A stretch of 62,550 nucleotides of DNA from contig JAFDYD010000024.1 of NCBI GenBank assembly GCA_018267615.1, positions 125,940 to 188,489 on the forward strand, given 5' to 3'. Positions 8,103 through 17,271 of this stretch are shown piece by piece. Positions within the stretch are counted from its first letter, which is position 1. Every line of letters begins with the position of its first letter. The notes under the pieces were generated by a model. That model was not told where the DNA came from. It did not search any database and was given only the letters and a program-made list of their open reading frames with translations. A program made the position numbers and the translations under genes. The DNA is from Bacteroidota bacterium (GTDB taxonomy: Bacteria > Bacteroidota > Bacteroidia > Chitinophagales > Chitinophagaceae).

Positions 8103-8648
8103 ATGAATGCATTAACAAACAGGTCGAAAACAGTAGAACGCAAGCCGATGACATTTTGGGAGAAAATATATCTCCCGGCTATTGCGAAGGGTATGTCGAT
8201 TACATTCAGTCATATCTTCAAGAAAAAGCCTACTATTAATTACCCGGAACAAACGCGTCCTTTCAGCCCGGTATTTCGTGGGCTACAGGTATTGAATAGA
8301 GATGAAGAAGGAAGAGAGCGTTGTACAGCATGCGGATTGTGCGCAGTTGCATGTCCCGCAGAAGCCATCACCATGGAAGCTGCAGAACGCCTGCCTGGTG
8401 AAGAAAATTTATACAGAGAAGAAAAATATGCCGCGAAATATGAGATCAACATGCTGCGTTGTATTTTTTGTGGATTGTGCGAAGAAGCTTGTCCAAAGGA
8501 TGCTGTTTATTTATCCGAAACCTTTGCAACGGCGAACTATAACCGACAATCTTTTATCTATGGAAAAAAGGATATGTTGATACCTCATCCTAAATTGCAG
8601 CCCGAAGAATACGAAAGAGCAAAAGGTTTAAGAGTTAACCCGAAATAA
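8103..8648 (+). CDS. nuoI: NADH-quinone oxidoreductase subunit I
   Basis: NuoI carries two 4Fe-4S clusters (N6a, N6b) and relays electrons from NuoG to NuoB. The 181-residue product has two ferredoxin motifs, C74-C77-C80-C84 (CTACGLCAVACP) and C120-C123-C126-C130 (CIFCGLCEEACP), and an amphipathic N-terminal helix that docks to the membrane arm. Family length is normal. nuoJ follows after 23 bases with no repeat in between. Confidence 0.97.
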   Translation: MNALTNRSKTVERKPMTFWEKIYLPAIAKGMSITFSHIFKKKPTINYPEQTRPFSPVFRGLQVLNRDEEGRERCTACGLCAVACPAEAITMEAAERLPGEENLYREEKYAAKYEINMLRCIFCGLCEEACPKDAVYLSETFATANYNRQSFIYGKKDMLIPHPKLQPEEYERAKGLRVNPK

Positions 8649-8671
8649 TATTAAAACAACCAACTGCTTCA

Positions 8672-9169
8672 ATGAGCACCACGCATTTCTTGTTTTGGTT
8701 TTTAAGTGTCTTGGCCATATTTAGCGCGATCATGGTTGTGGTCAGCAAAAATCCTGTGCACAGTGTACTGTGGCTTATCATCGTTTTCATAACTATTTCC
8801 GGTCATTATATTTTGATGAATGCACAATTTCTTTTCATTGTGAATCTCATCGTGTATGCAGGTGCAATCATGGTATTGTTCTTATATGTTATCATGTTGA
8901 TGGATCTCAACGCAGACAGTGAACCGCAAAAAAATAAATGGTTGAAAATTGCAGGAGTGATTGGCGGCGGCGCGCTATTGTTGGTATTAGTCGCGGCACT
9001 GAAAGATGCGGATATAAAAAATCAATTGGCACAAACCGGTAGCGGTCAAATCGGGCTCATTCATAATCTCGGTATGGCTTTGTTCAATGATTATGTGGTG
9101 CCATTTGAAATAAGCAGTATATTATTCCTGAGTGCAATGGTAGGAGCCGTGGTGATCGGGAAGAAATAA
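8672..9169 (+). CDS. nuoJ: NADH-quinone oxidoreductase subunit J
   Basis: NuoJ is a membrane subunit in the coupling region of complex I. The 165-residue product has five predicted transmembrane helices, including the conserved helix 3 region NLIVYAGAIMVLFLYVIMLM, which holds the pi-bulge glycine and tyrosine typical of the family. It is tightly linked to nuoI. The next gene, nuoK, is separated by a word-repeat junction rather than overlapping as in many bacteria. Confidence 0.95.
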   Translation: MSTTHFLFWFLSVLAIFSAIMVVVSKNPVHSVLWLIIVFITISGHYILMNAQFLFIVNLIVYAGAIMVLFLYVIMLMDLNADSEPQKNKWLKIAGVIGGGALLLVLVAALKDADIKNQLAQTGSGQIGLIHNLGMALFNDYVVPFEISSILFLSAMVGAVVIGKK

Positions 9170-9306
9170 AGTTGAAAATAAGTCAAGGTACAAGGTACAA
9201 GATACAAGGGACAAGGCACAAGACTGAAAAATAGAAACTTGTTCTTTAAATCGGACTTTCAAATCTTGTACCTTGAATCTTGTACATTGATTCTTTAATT
9301 ACAATT
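9170..9306. repeat. nuoJ-nuoK junction with CAAGGTA heptamer repeats in two complementary arms
   Basis: The left arm (about 9184-9222) is built from 7-base units (CAAGGTA, CAAGGTA, CAAGATA, CAAGGGA, CAAGGCA, CAAGACT). The right arm (about 9263-9290) reads as the complement (TCTTGTA CCTTGAA TCTTGTA). The word is the same as at the nuoD-nuoE junction. Confidence 0.8.
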
Positions 9307-9636
9307 ATGCCCATAAACTATTACATATTTCTATCCATTGCGCTTTTTTGCATCGGCGTTGCTGGTGTACTGACAAGACGCAATGCTATTATTATTTTCA
9401 TGTGCATTGAACTGATGTTGAATGCCGTCAATTTGTTGCTTGTTGCATTTTCAAAAATGCATCATGCAGCCATGCAGGTAACCAATCCAAATGCTGGCAT
9501 CGACGGACAGATATTCGTATTTTTTATCATGGTGGTTGCAGCGGCGGAAGTGAGTGTGGGTCTCGCCATTATTTCTATGATGTACCGGAATACACATTCA
9601 GTGGATGTGAATTTTTTAAACAGGCTAAAACATTAA
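9307..9636 (+). CDS. nuoK: NADH-quinone oxidoreductase subunit K
   Basis: NuoK is the smallest antiporter-like membrane subunit of complex I. The 109-residue product has three transmembrane helices with the two conserved intramembrane glutamates, one in [13 protein letters not shown] and one in [13 protein letters not shown]. The start at 9307 gives the usual N terminus. An upstream in-frame start at 9280 would lie in the right repeat arm and was rejected. A heptamer-repeat hairpin follows the gene. Confidence 0.95.
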   Translation: MPINYYIFLSIALFCIGVAGVLTRRNAIIIFMCIELMLNAVNLLLVAFSKMHHAAMQVTNPNAGIDGQIFVFFIMVVAAAEVSVGLAIISMMYRNTHSVDVNFLNRLKH

Positions 9637-9650
9637 GCTAATGCTTAACA

Positions 9651-9730
9651 CATAACGCATAACGCATAACGCCCAACGCTAAACGCAGTTGCGTTCAGCG
9701 TTTAGCGTTTAGCGTTAGGCGTTCGGCGTT
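9651..9730. repeat. nuoK-nuoL junction: AACGCNN heptamer hairpin
   Basis: This is the clearest heptamer array in the window. The left arm runs AACGCAT, AACGCAT, AACGCCC, AACGCTA, AACGCAG. The right arm runs GCGTTCA, GCGTTTA, GCGTTTA, GCGTTAG, GCGTTCG. The arms face each other with almost no loop, so the transcript can form a hairpin of about 35 imperfect pairs. No U-tract follows, so it is not a standard terminator. Confidence 0.85.
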
Positions 9731-9751
9731 TCTCATTCAGCGTCACAACTT

Positions 9752-11653
9752 ATGAGCAAAATAGTTTACCTGGTTCCTTTGTTTCCGTTGATCGGCTTCC
9801 TGTTGAATGGTTTGCTGCGGAAAAGTTTATCCAAATCACTCGCCGGAGTTATTGGTTGTGGTGTTCTTCTTGCTTCATTTGTAGTGAGCCTGGTTATTTT
9901 TCTGGATGTGAGAAAAGAAGGCTTCGAACCTATTATCGTTAATCTTTTTGATTTTATTCATACCGGAAAAATCAACATTCCATTTGCTTTTCAGGTGGAT
10001 CAGCTTTCTGTTTTGTTTATGTTGATCATTACCGGTGTTGGATTTTTGATCCATTTGTATTCCACTTCATACATGCATGAAGAATCGAGTCAGCATTATG
10101 CAAGATATTTTTCCTATCTCAACCTCTTTGTTTTTTCAATGCTGCTGCTCGTGATGGGAGCAAATTTCGTGATCATGTTTATCGGTTGGGAAGGTGTTGG
10201 ATTATGTTCTTATTTGCTCATCGGTTACTGGTTTAAAAATATCGATTACGGTAATGCTGCAAAAAAAGCATTCATCATGAATCGTATCGGTGATGTTGGA
10301 TTTCTGATTGCGATATTCTGGATGTTCAGCCAATTCGGTTCCGCAAATTTTGTGGAAGTATTTTCAAAAACGCCAAGCACTTCTACATCGATATTGACTG
10401 GAATTACCTTGTTGCTTTTTGTTGGAGCTACAGGTAAGTCGGCGCAAATCCCGTTATATACTTGGTTGCCCGATGCAATGGCCGGTCCAACTCCTGTATC
10501 TGCTTTGATCCACGCCGCAACGATGGTTACTGCCGGCATCTATATGATTGCGCGCGCAAATATCATGTACACATTGGCGCCAACAACGCAAACAGTAGTT
10601 GCAGTTATCGGATTGGCAACAGCAATTCTCGCAGCAACTATTGCGATCAAACAGAATGATATTAAAAAAGTACTCGCCTATTCAACGGTTAGTCAGCTCG
10701 GCTATATGTTTCTTGGCCTCGGTGTTGGTGCTTACACCGGCGCAGTTTTTCATGTGATGACGCACGCATTTTTTAAAGCGCTTCTATTCCTTGGCGCAGG
10801 TTCCGTGATTCACGCAATGCACGGCGAACAGGATATTCGCAAAATGGGCGATTTGAAAAAACATTTACCCATTACACATATTACTTTTCTACTGGCATGT
10901 TTTGCCATCGCAGGTATTCCTCCTTTCTCTGGATTCTTTTCAAAGGATGAAATATTAGCGGCTGCTTATGAAAAAAGTCCGGCGTATTATATTATCGGAG
11001 TTGCTGGTGCCATGATGACTGCATTTTATATGTTCCGGTTATATGCAACAACATTTCTCGGATCATTCCGCGGCACATCACAACAAAAAAATGCATTGCA
11101 TGAAAGTCCCGCTGCCATTACAATTCCATTGATCATACTTGCTATACTCGCAGTTATTGGAGGTTTTGTAGGTATTCCTGAAGTGATAAAACCCAACTCT
11201 CATTTACTAGGAGAATATCTGAATCCGATTTTTTCGCTTTCTGCAAAAGTGCAGGGACCACATGAAGTGCATGCGTCCACCGAATGGATGTTGATGGCGG
11301 TGTCTGCCGGACTCGCATTGATTGCGGTGATATTTGCCTGGGGACGTTTTAGCAAGAACCCTGAACTGGGAGAACCGCAGGGCCTCGGGAAAATATTGGC
11401 CAACAAATGGTATGTCGATGAGTTGTATGAAGCCATCATCGTTCGTCCCATTAATGCACTGGCAAAATTCTTTAATAATGTAATGGAGAAATCAATCATA
11501 GATTGGATCGTGAATGGTGTAGGAAGACTGGTTCAATATGGAAGCCGGCAGATAAGATTATTACAAAGCGGACAAGTAGGCGGATATGTTTTACTGATGG
11601 TGATTGGTTTGGTGTTGTTGTTTATTGTGCAGTTGTTTTTGAAAAAAATGTAA
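9752..11653 (+). CDS. nuoL: NADH-quinone oxidoreductase subunit L
   Basis: NuoL is the distal antiporter-like proton-pumping subunit with a long lateral helix. The 633-residue product shows the family core FIGWEGVGLCSYLLIGYWF, the lysine-bearing TGKSAQIPLYTWLPDAMAGPTPVSALIHAATMV block and the HAFFKALLFLGAGSVIHAMH block. The C-terminal hydrophobic extension is present (last helix about 612-630). Length is within the usual 610-680 range. It follows the AACGC heptamer hairpin and precedes an AAATGTG junction. Confidence 0.96.
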   Translation: MSKIVYLVPLFPLIGFLLNGLLRKSLSKSLAGVIGCGVLLASFVVSLVIFLDVRKEGFEPIIVNLFDFIHTGKINIPFAFQVDQLSVLFMLIITGVGFLIHLYSTSYMHEESSQHYARYFSYLNLFVFSMLLLVMGANFVIMFIGWEGVGLCSYLLIGYWFKNIDYGNAAKKAFIMNRIGDVGFLIAIFWMFSQFGSANFVEVFSKTPSTSTSILTGITLLLFVGATGKSAQIPLYTWLPDAMAGPTPVSALIHAATMVTAGIYMIARANIMYTLAPTTQTVVAVIGLATAILAATIAIKQNDIKKVLAYSTVSQLGYMFLGLGVGAYTGAVFHVMTHAFFKALLFLGAGSVIHAMHGEQDIRKMGDLKKHLPITHITFLLACFAIAGIPPFSGFFSKDEILAAAYEKSPAYYIIGVAGAMMTAFYMFRLYATTFLGSFRGTSQQKNALHESPAAITIPLIILAILAVIGGFVGIPEVIKPNSHLLGEYLNPIFSLSAKVQGPHEVHASTEWMLMAVSAGLALIAVIFAWGRFSKNPELGEPQGLGKILANKWYVDELYEAIIVRPINALAKFFNNVMEKSIIDWIVNGVGRLVQYGSRQIRLLQSGQVGGYVLLMVIGLVLLFIVQLFLKKM

Positions 11654-11764
11654 GCAAACAAATATGAAAATGTGGGAAATATGAAAATATGGAAATTAAA
11701 ATGCAAGCCAGGTTTGAAGCATTTCCACATTTATCACATTTCCACATTTCCACATTAAAATATT
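11654..11764. repeat. nuoL-nuoM junction with AAATGTG word repeats
   Basis: Left arm about 11660-11697 (AAATATGA, AAATGTGG, GAAATATG, AAAATATG) and right arm about 11718-11754 (CATTTCCACA, TTTATCACA, TTTCCACA, TTTCCACA). The arms are imperfect reverse complements and fill almost the whole junction. Confidence 0.8.
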
Positions 11765-13231
11765 ATGATCCCTGTTTTATTAATATTAATTCCTTTAGTA
11801 ACCGGGCTGATTGGTTTCTTTATAAAAAGTGATAACGGTTCGAAAAGCTGGTCATTGTTTTCTTCCATTGTTACTATGGTCATCACTTTTGCCGGTGTTG
11901 CATTAACTAACGGTAACCCACACCTGAAGTTTGATACGGAATGGTTACCATCGTTGAACAGCCACTTTAGCGTGGAAATGGACGGCATGGGGAAAATATT
12001 AACATTGCTGACAGCAATTTCATTCCCTATCATTTTTATAGCCACCTGGCGCAGCAGCTATAAAAATCCCGGAAGTTTTTTTGCGTTGATGTTATTATCA
12101 CAGGCCGGATTGATGGGTGTATTTCTTGCGATGGATGCTTTGTTATTTTATTTTTTCTGGGAACTCGCATTGATACCCGTTTATTTTCTGTGCTCGCAAT
12201 GGGGCGGTGAAAAAAGAATACACGCCACTTTCAAATTTTTCATTTATACATTCATCGGATCCTTATTCATGCTGATCGGAATCATCTATTTGTATTATCA
12301 TACAAAGGATCACTCTTTCTCCATCACATCTTTTTACTCGTTGAGATCGATCATCAGTTCACAGGAGCAATCATGGTTGTTCTGGTTATTCTTCATCGCC
12401 TTTGCCATCAAGATGCCGATATTTCCATTTCATACATGGCAGCCCGATACGTACGAACAATCACCGACTGCAGTCACAATGGTGCTCAGTGGCATCATGG
12501 TGAAGATGGGATTATTTGGTTTGATCCGTTGGCTTGCGCCAGTGTTAGCCGTCGGCACCTGGGCATGGGGCGACACAGTTTCCTTGCTTTGTGTTATTGG
12601 AATGATATACGCATCTCTCGTTGCCATTCGTCAGAATGATTTGAAAAGAATGGTGGCATATTCGTCCATTGCGCATATCGGACTGATGTGTTTGGCTGTA
12701 TTCGCTACCACGCAAAGCGGTATGCAGGGAGTGATGATACAAATGTTCAATCACGGAATCAATATCATCGGGCTGTGGATTGTGGTCGAATTGATCGAGC
12801 GCCAATATCATACACGTAAGATCAGTGAACTCGGTGGGCTCGCTTTACAGTCTCCATCTCTCGCACTGTTACTTGTGATTATTGCTTTGGCAAATGTTGC
12901 ATTGCCACTCACCAATGCCTTTATCGGGGAGTTCATGATGTTTAATGGTGTGTATAGTTCAGGGGCCACGCAGTACAATGTGGTGTTCACTGCTATTGCT
13001 GCGATCAGTATTATTCTCTCTGCGGTGTATATGCTGAATATGATACAGAAAGTTTTTTACGGAAATACGAATGCGCTCACGGCGAATGGTTATGATATCA
13101 AGGCCAATGAAAAAATTATTCTCGCTGTGATCGTAGTATTGATATTGGTGATGGGCGTTTATCCGCAACCAATATTCGAACTGACAAAAGGAACAGTGGA
13201 TTCGATACTGGGAAAGATGAGTTATAAATAA
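11765..13231 (+). CDS. nuoM: NADH-quinone oxidoreductase subunit M
   Basis: NuoM is one of the three antiporter-like proton-pumping subunits. The 488-residue product has about 14 helices, the conserved glutamate in FFWELALIPVYFL, the KMPIFPFHTWQPDTYEQSPTAVTM block with its essential lysine, and a second conserved lysine/histidine region (KRMVAYSSIAHIGLM). Length is normal. The start follows directly after the right arm of the junction repeat. nuoN follows after 24 bases without a repeat. Confidence 0.96.
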   Translation: MIPVLLILIPLVTGLIGFFIKSDNGSKSWSLFSSIVTMVITFAGVALTNGNPHLKFDTEWLPSLNSHFSVEMDGMGKILTLLTAISFPIIFIATWRSSYKNPGSFFALMLLSQAGLMGVFLAMDALLFYFFWELALIPVYFLCSQWGGEKRIHATFKFFIYTFIGSLFMLIGIIYLYYHTKDHSFSITSFYSLRSIISSQEQSWLFWLFFIAFAIKMPIFPFHTWQPDTYEQSPTAVTMVLSGIMVKMGLFGLIRWLAPVLAVGTWAWGDTVSLLCVIGMIYASLVAIRQNDLKRMVAYSSIAHIGLMCLAVFATTQSGMQGVMIQMFNHGINIIGLWIVVELIERQYHTRKISELGGLALQSPSLALLLVIIALANVALPLTNAFIGEFMMFNGVYSSGATQYNVVFTAIAAISIILSAVYMLNMIQKVFYGNTNALTANGYDIKANEKIILAVIVVLILVMGVYPQPIFELTKGTVDSILGKMSYK

Positions 13232-13255
13232 TAACGAGTAAGTCTATACGAAGAT

Positions 13256-14650
13256 ATGAATGCAATTATAATTACAGCAGTTTGGGGAGCGGTGATGATG
13301 TTTAGCGGAATCATTTTTAAAAAGAATGATACTATCCGGTTTACAGCCATTCTCGGACTTCTGTTGCTGCTTATCGGAAATATCATGGAAATGCGCGGAT
13401 CTCGTCTATTCGATATTGACGTGCACAACATGCTATACTTCGAATCATTCGGATTATTATTCAATTCAATCGCTTTCGGAAGCACACTGTTTTACTTTTT
13501 GTTATCGGCGAAGGATATAGAAAAAGTAGGAACAAATGTGGGAGAATATTTCGCATTGATCTTCTTCGTGCTTTGCGGAGTCAGCATCATCAGCTCTTTC
13601 AATACATTGCTGATGTTGTTTCTTGGAATTGAAATTCTTTCCATACCATTATACATTCTAACGGGCAGCGATAAGCGCGATTTGAAAAGCAATGAAGCTT
13701 CGCTGAAATATTTGCTCATGGGTTCTTTCTCCACCGGGCTCATGTTGCTTGGCATCGCTTTTTTATATGGCGCCAGCGAGAAAGGCACATTTTTTATCGA
13801 TGATCTCGCAATCGGAAAAGCAGTTGCATCGCCTTTGTTTATTGTTGGATTGATTTTGCTGATGGTGTCGATGGCCTTCAAAGTATCTGCAGCACCTTTT
13901 CATTTCTGGACACCCGATGTGTATGATGGTGCGCCGACGGTCTTTACTTCTTTTATGGCAACCATCGTGAAAGCCGCTGCATTCATCGCATTTATCCGGT
14001 TGTTTCATGATTCATTCAATGATATCAAACCAGACTGGCAAATATTCATCGCGATAATAACGGCCGCCACTTTATTGATAGGAAACCTCACCGCGGTCTT
14101 TCAGCAAAGCGTGAAACGCATGCTTGCCTATTCGAGTATCGCGCAGGCGGGCTTTATGCTCTTTGCATTGCTCACACTGAATTCAACATCACAGGAAGGA
14201 ATTCTTTTATATACGGCCGCATATAGTATCGCTACCATCGGCATTTTCGCGATCCTCATCAAAATGAAGGATTATACATTCGACGGTTTTAACGGACTAG
14301 CCAAGCACCAGCCCGTGCTTGCAGCCGTGAATACCATCTTCTTATTATCGCTTGCGGGAATACCGCTAACCGCAGGGTTCTTTGCAAAATATTATATGCT
14401 GGCCGCAGTATTACAGACCGGTAAATTTTTGTGGCTCGTCATATTCGCGATCTTATGCGCCGCAGTAAGCGTGTATTATTATTTCCGCGTTATCCAGGCC
14501 ATGTATTTTAAAGAAGGAGCCGCACAGATCCACGAAACAAGCCCCACCTTCAAGGCATTATTAATTATTATAGCCATTATCGTAATACTGCTTGGTATAT
14601 TTCCACAGTGGCTGATTGATACGTTGTATAATATCAATATTTACGGTTGA
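13256..14650 (+). CDS. nuoN: NADH-quinone oxidoreductase subunit N
   Basis: NuoN is the proximal antiporter-like subunit and ends the nuo series. The 464-residue product has the expected helices and motifs: GIEILSIPLYILTG with its conserved glutamate, KVSAAPFHFWTPDVYDGAPTVFT with its lysine, and KRMLAYSSIAQAGFM. The start at 13256 gives a hydrophobic first helix. A strong hairpin follows five bases after the stop and probably ends the transcript. Confidence 0.96.
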   Translation: MNAIIITAVWGAVMMFSGIIFKKNDTIRFTAILGLLLLLIGNIMEMRGSRLFDIDVHNMLYFESFGLLFNSIAFGSTLFYFLLSAKDIEKVGTNVGEYFALIFFVLCGVSIISSFNTLLMLFLGIEILSIPLYILTGSDKRDLKSNEASLKYLLMGSFSTGLMLLGIAFLYGASEKGTFFIDDLAIGKAVASPLFIVGLILLMVSMAFKVSAAPFHFWTPDVYDGAPTVFTSFMATIVKAAAFIAFIRLFHDSFNDIKPDWQIFIAIITAATLLIGNLTAVFQQSVKRMLAYSSIAQAGFMLFALLTLNSTSQEGILLYTAAYSIATIGIFAILIKMKDYTFDGFNGLAKHQPVLAAVNTIFLLSLAGIPLTAGFFAKYYMLAAVLQTGKFLWLVIFAILCAAVSVYYYFRVIQAMYFKEGAAQIHETSPTFKALLIIIAIIVILLGIFPQWLIDTLYNINIYG

Positions 14651-14654
14651 GATA

Positions 14655-14722
14655 GAGCGGAGGATGAAGTGCGGAGAGCGATAGATCATTCGCTCTCCGC
14701 TCTTCATCCTCCGCTCTTCTTT
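14655..14722 (+). terminator. Strong hairpin after nuoN, probable transcription terminator
   Basis: A stem of about 27 pairs (GAGCGGAGGATGAAG... against ...CTTCATCCTCCGCTC) with an 8-base loop, followed by TTCTTTT. It starts five bases after the nuoN stop and lies before the next gene. The downstream T-run is short and interrupted, so termination is likely but not certain. Confidence 0.65.
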
Positions 14723-14755
14723 TGCTATCCCGCCTAGAATGTTTAATTTAGAGCC

Positions 14756-16027
14756 ATGAGGATGCAGGATGTACTTTCTCTCGCTTTTCGAACGGTTCGC
14801 AGTAACAAACTTCGTACAGGCATTACCGTTGCTATCATCGCTTTTGGTATCATGGCATTGGTTGGAATTAATACAGCCATCGATGCAATGAAACAAAAAT
14901 TCACTGAGAGTTTTGCGTCGATGGGCGCCAATGGATTTACTATCCACTATCGTGATTTTAATTTTTTCGGAAGAGACAATTCCGTGCAGAAAGAAAAAAA
15001 AGGAGCGCTTAGAGAGAAAAAATCCAACATCAAAAAAAAGATCACCAAAGACGAAGCAGAAAATTTCAAAAAAAGTTTTAGATATCCATCAAAAATTTCC
15101 ACCAGCCTTCGTGGCACCAATGACGCTATCGTTTCATTGGGAGAAAAAAAGACAACGCCTACAGTCTGGATCAATGGTGGTGATGATAATTGGGCAGAGC
15201 TGAATGGATATTCATTATTAGCAGGAAGAAATCTGAATGATATTGATATCAGTTCCGGAAGAAATGTAACCGTGATCGGAAGTGATATCGTAAAGCGCTT
15301 TTTCAATGGCCATGCAGAATCGGCCTTGGAAAAAATTATTAAAATCAACGGCATTCCCTATCGCGTTATCGGCACACTCGATGAAAAAGGTTCAACACTC
15401 GGAAGAAGCTGGGATAATATGGCGCTCGTCAGTTATAATAACGTACGTCGGTTTTTCAATAGCAATAATTCATCTTTCAATATCCAGGTAAAAGTGCCGG
15501 ATGTTCGACAGGTGGATCAGGCGATCGGCGAAGCAGAAGGAATATTCAGACCCATACGCAGACTTTCAACAACGGAAGCAAGCAATTTTGTAATCGACAA
15601 GAGCGATCGTTTTGTAGAGGAGCTCCTGCGCAATCTCGGATTTATTACGGGCAGCGCCCTCGTGATCGGGTTCATTACATTAATCGGTGCGGCGGTTGGA
15701 CTGATGAACATCATGCTGGTATCAGTTACCGAAAGAACCAAAGAAATAGGCCTTGTAAAAGCGATCGGTGGCAGGCAAAAAAACATCAGGCAGCAATTTT
15801 TATACGAGTCTATTATGATCAGCCTGATGGGAGCCGTTTTTGGTATTATCCTCGGTATTATCGTGGGCAATTCGTTTTCACTTGTACTTAGTACCGGCTT
15901 TGTTTTCCCCTGGCAATGGCTGATTGGCGGAATTGTCATTTGTACAATTGTAGGGTTACTGGCCGGGTTATATCCATCGTTGAAAGCATCTCGCTTAAAT
16001 CCGATCGAAGCTTTACGATACGAGTGA
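14756..16027 (+). CDS. MacB/FtsX-type ABC transporter permease
   Basis: An inner-membrane permease subunit of the MacB/LolC/FtsX family. The 423-residue product has an N-terminal helix (about 20-42), a long periplasmic MacB-PCD-like domain (about 50-290) and three C-terminal helices (about 295-320, 345-372, 383-410). The motif ERTKEIGLVKAIGGRQKNIRQQFLYES lies between them and the canonical end ASRLNPIEALRYE is present. A basic, lysine-rich stretch (about 80-105) sits in the periplasmic domain. No ATPase gene lies next to it, so its partner must be encoded elsewhere. Substrate unknown. Confidence 0.88.
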   Translation: MRMQDVLSLAFRTVRSNKLRTGITVAIIAFGIMALVGINTAIDAMKQKFTESFASMGANGFTIHYRDFNFFGRDNSVQKEKKGALREKKSNIKKKITKDEAENFKKSFRYPSKISTSLRGTNDAIVSLGEKKTTPTVWINGGDDNWAELNGYSLLAGRNLNDIDISSGRNVTVIGSDIVKRFFNGHAESALEKIIKINGIPYRVIGTLDEKGSTLGRSWDNMALVSYNNVRRFFNSNNSSFNIQVKVPDVRQVDQAIGEAEGIFRPIRRLSTTEASNFVIDKSDRFVEELLRNLGFITGSALVIGFITLIGAAVGLMNIMLVSVTERTKEIGLVKAIGGRQKNIRQQFLYESIMISLMGAVFGIILGIIVGNSFSLVLSTGFVFPWQWLIGGIVICTIVGLLAGLYPSLKASRLNPIEALRYE

Positions 16028-16318
16028 TATTTGTTCAAAAAATCCATATTTTAGTATCCATTTTGGAAATTTCCCTCCTTGAATAAATCTCCCGGGTTTA
16101 TCATTTGAGAGGCATAAAAATTGATGCGGAGCGCGATCCCTGACCTATTTGAAGGAAACAATAATTTCATTTTCACTTTGGATAAATTTCCTATATTGTG
16201 CGTCCTACGAAAAATCCCAATACCGTTTTTTCCTATTGAAATTTTTTTTTATTACAATTGTGTAATTATTTTTTGGCTATTACATACTTCAATTTTTTAA
16301 ACACTAAAAACAAAGATC

Positions 16319-17182
16319 ATGGCTGAGACAAGACCAACTGCGACGGTTGCCGGTAAAAGTTCTACTTCTGTTCAACCGAAAAAAAAGAGCAATGCAATTT
16401 CCTGGCTTGCACCGTTGTCGTGCATAATTGCCGGATACGTAATCTGGCGTTTTATTATTGGAGCCGATAGCAACTTTGCGCACCCTGATCCTGCCGGCGG
16501 TTTCTGGCCCGACCACAAAGATCCAAAAGGCGGTCTTCCAAAAATGTACTTGGGAGGAATCATCGTTCCAATCCTGATCGGTGCATTGCTTACTGTGTTG
16601 ACTTTCGTTATTGAACGTTTTTTGACAATCAGCAAAGCAACTGGTAGTGGAAATATTGCAGAGTTCATCCGCAAAGTGCAATATCATCTTGCAAACAAAA
16701 ATGTGGATGCAGCAATTACAGAATGCGATAAACAAAAAGGTAGCGTTGGAAATGTAATGAAAGCCGGTCTCCGCAAATACAAAGAAATGATCACAACAAC
16801 TGATCTCGATACAGATCAAAAAGTGTTAGCGATCCAGAAGGAAGTAGAAGAAGCAACTTCGCTCGAACTTCCGATGCTTGAAAAAAATCTCGTGTTCCTT
16901 TCTACCATCGCATCCGTTGCAACCCTGATGGGATTGCTTGGTACGGTAATCGGGATGATTCGTTCTTTCTCCGCACTTGGTGAAGCAGGTGGTGGTGAAG
17001 CAGCGCAGAGATTGTCTCAAGGTATCTCCGAAGCATTGTACAATACAGCATTGGGTATCGGTACTTCTGCCGTGTCCATCATCATGTACAACGTATTCAC
17101 AACAAAAATCGATGGCATCACTTATGGTATCGATGAAAGTGGATTTACATTAACACAAAGCTTCGCTTCTCTATACAAATAA
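16319..17182 (+). CDS. exbB: MotA/TolQ/ExbB proton channel protein
   Basis: ExbB forms the inner-membrane pentamer that converts proton motive force into movement of TonB. The 287-residue product has a basic N terminus, a first helix (about 28-46), a second (about 79-101), and the C-terminal family domain with LSTIASVATLMGLLGTVIGMI and the ISEALYNTALGIGTSAVSI helix. It opens the exbB-exbD-exbD-tonB-tonB cluster. The 291-base upstream region is AT-rich and contains a small dyad (ATTAC/GTAAT) near 16250. No textbook promoter was identified. Confidence 0.93.
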   Translation: MAETRPTATVAGKSSTSVQPKKKSNAISWLAPLSCIIAGYVIWRFIIGADSNFAHPDPAGGFWPDHKDPKGGLPKMYLGGIIVPILIGALLTVLTFVIERFLTISKATGSGNIAEFIRKVQYHLANKNVDAAITECDKQKGSVGNVMKAGLRKYKEMITTTDLDTDQKVLAIQKEVEEATSLELPMLEKNLVFLSTIASVATLMGLLGTVIGMIRSFSALGEAGGGEAAQRLSQGISEALYNTALGIGTSAVSIIMYNVFTTKIDGITYGIDESGFTLTQSFASLYK

Positions 17183-17271
17183 CTGATTTTGCCAAGCGGC
17201 AAATTTTTAGTAAAATTTGTTATGGAATTGCAGGAATAATGAATCTTATTATATTAAATAATTTCTGAACA

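Noticed and set aside
9640..9750. AACGC hairpin as an intrinsic terminator between nuoK and nuoL
   Set aside because: No U-run follows it, and nuoL must be transcribed with the rest of complex I.
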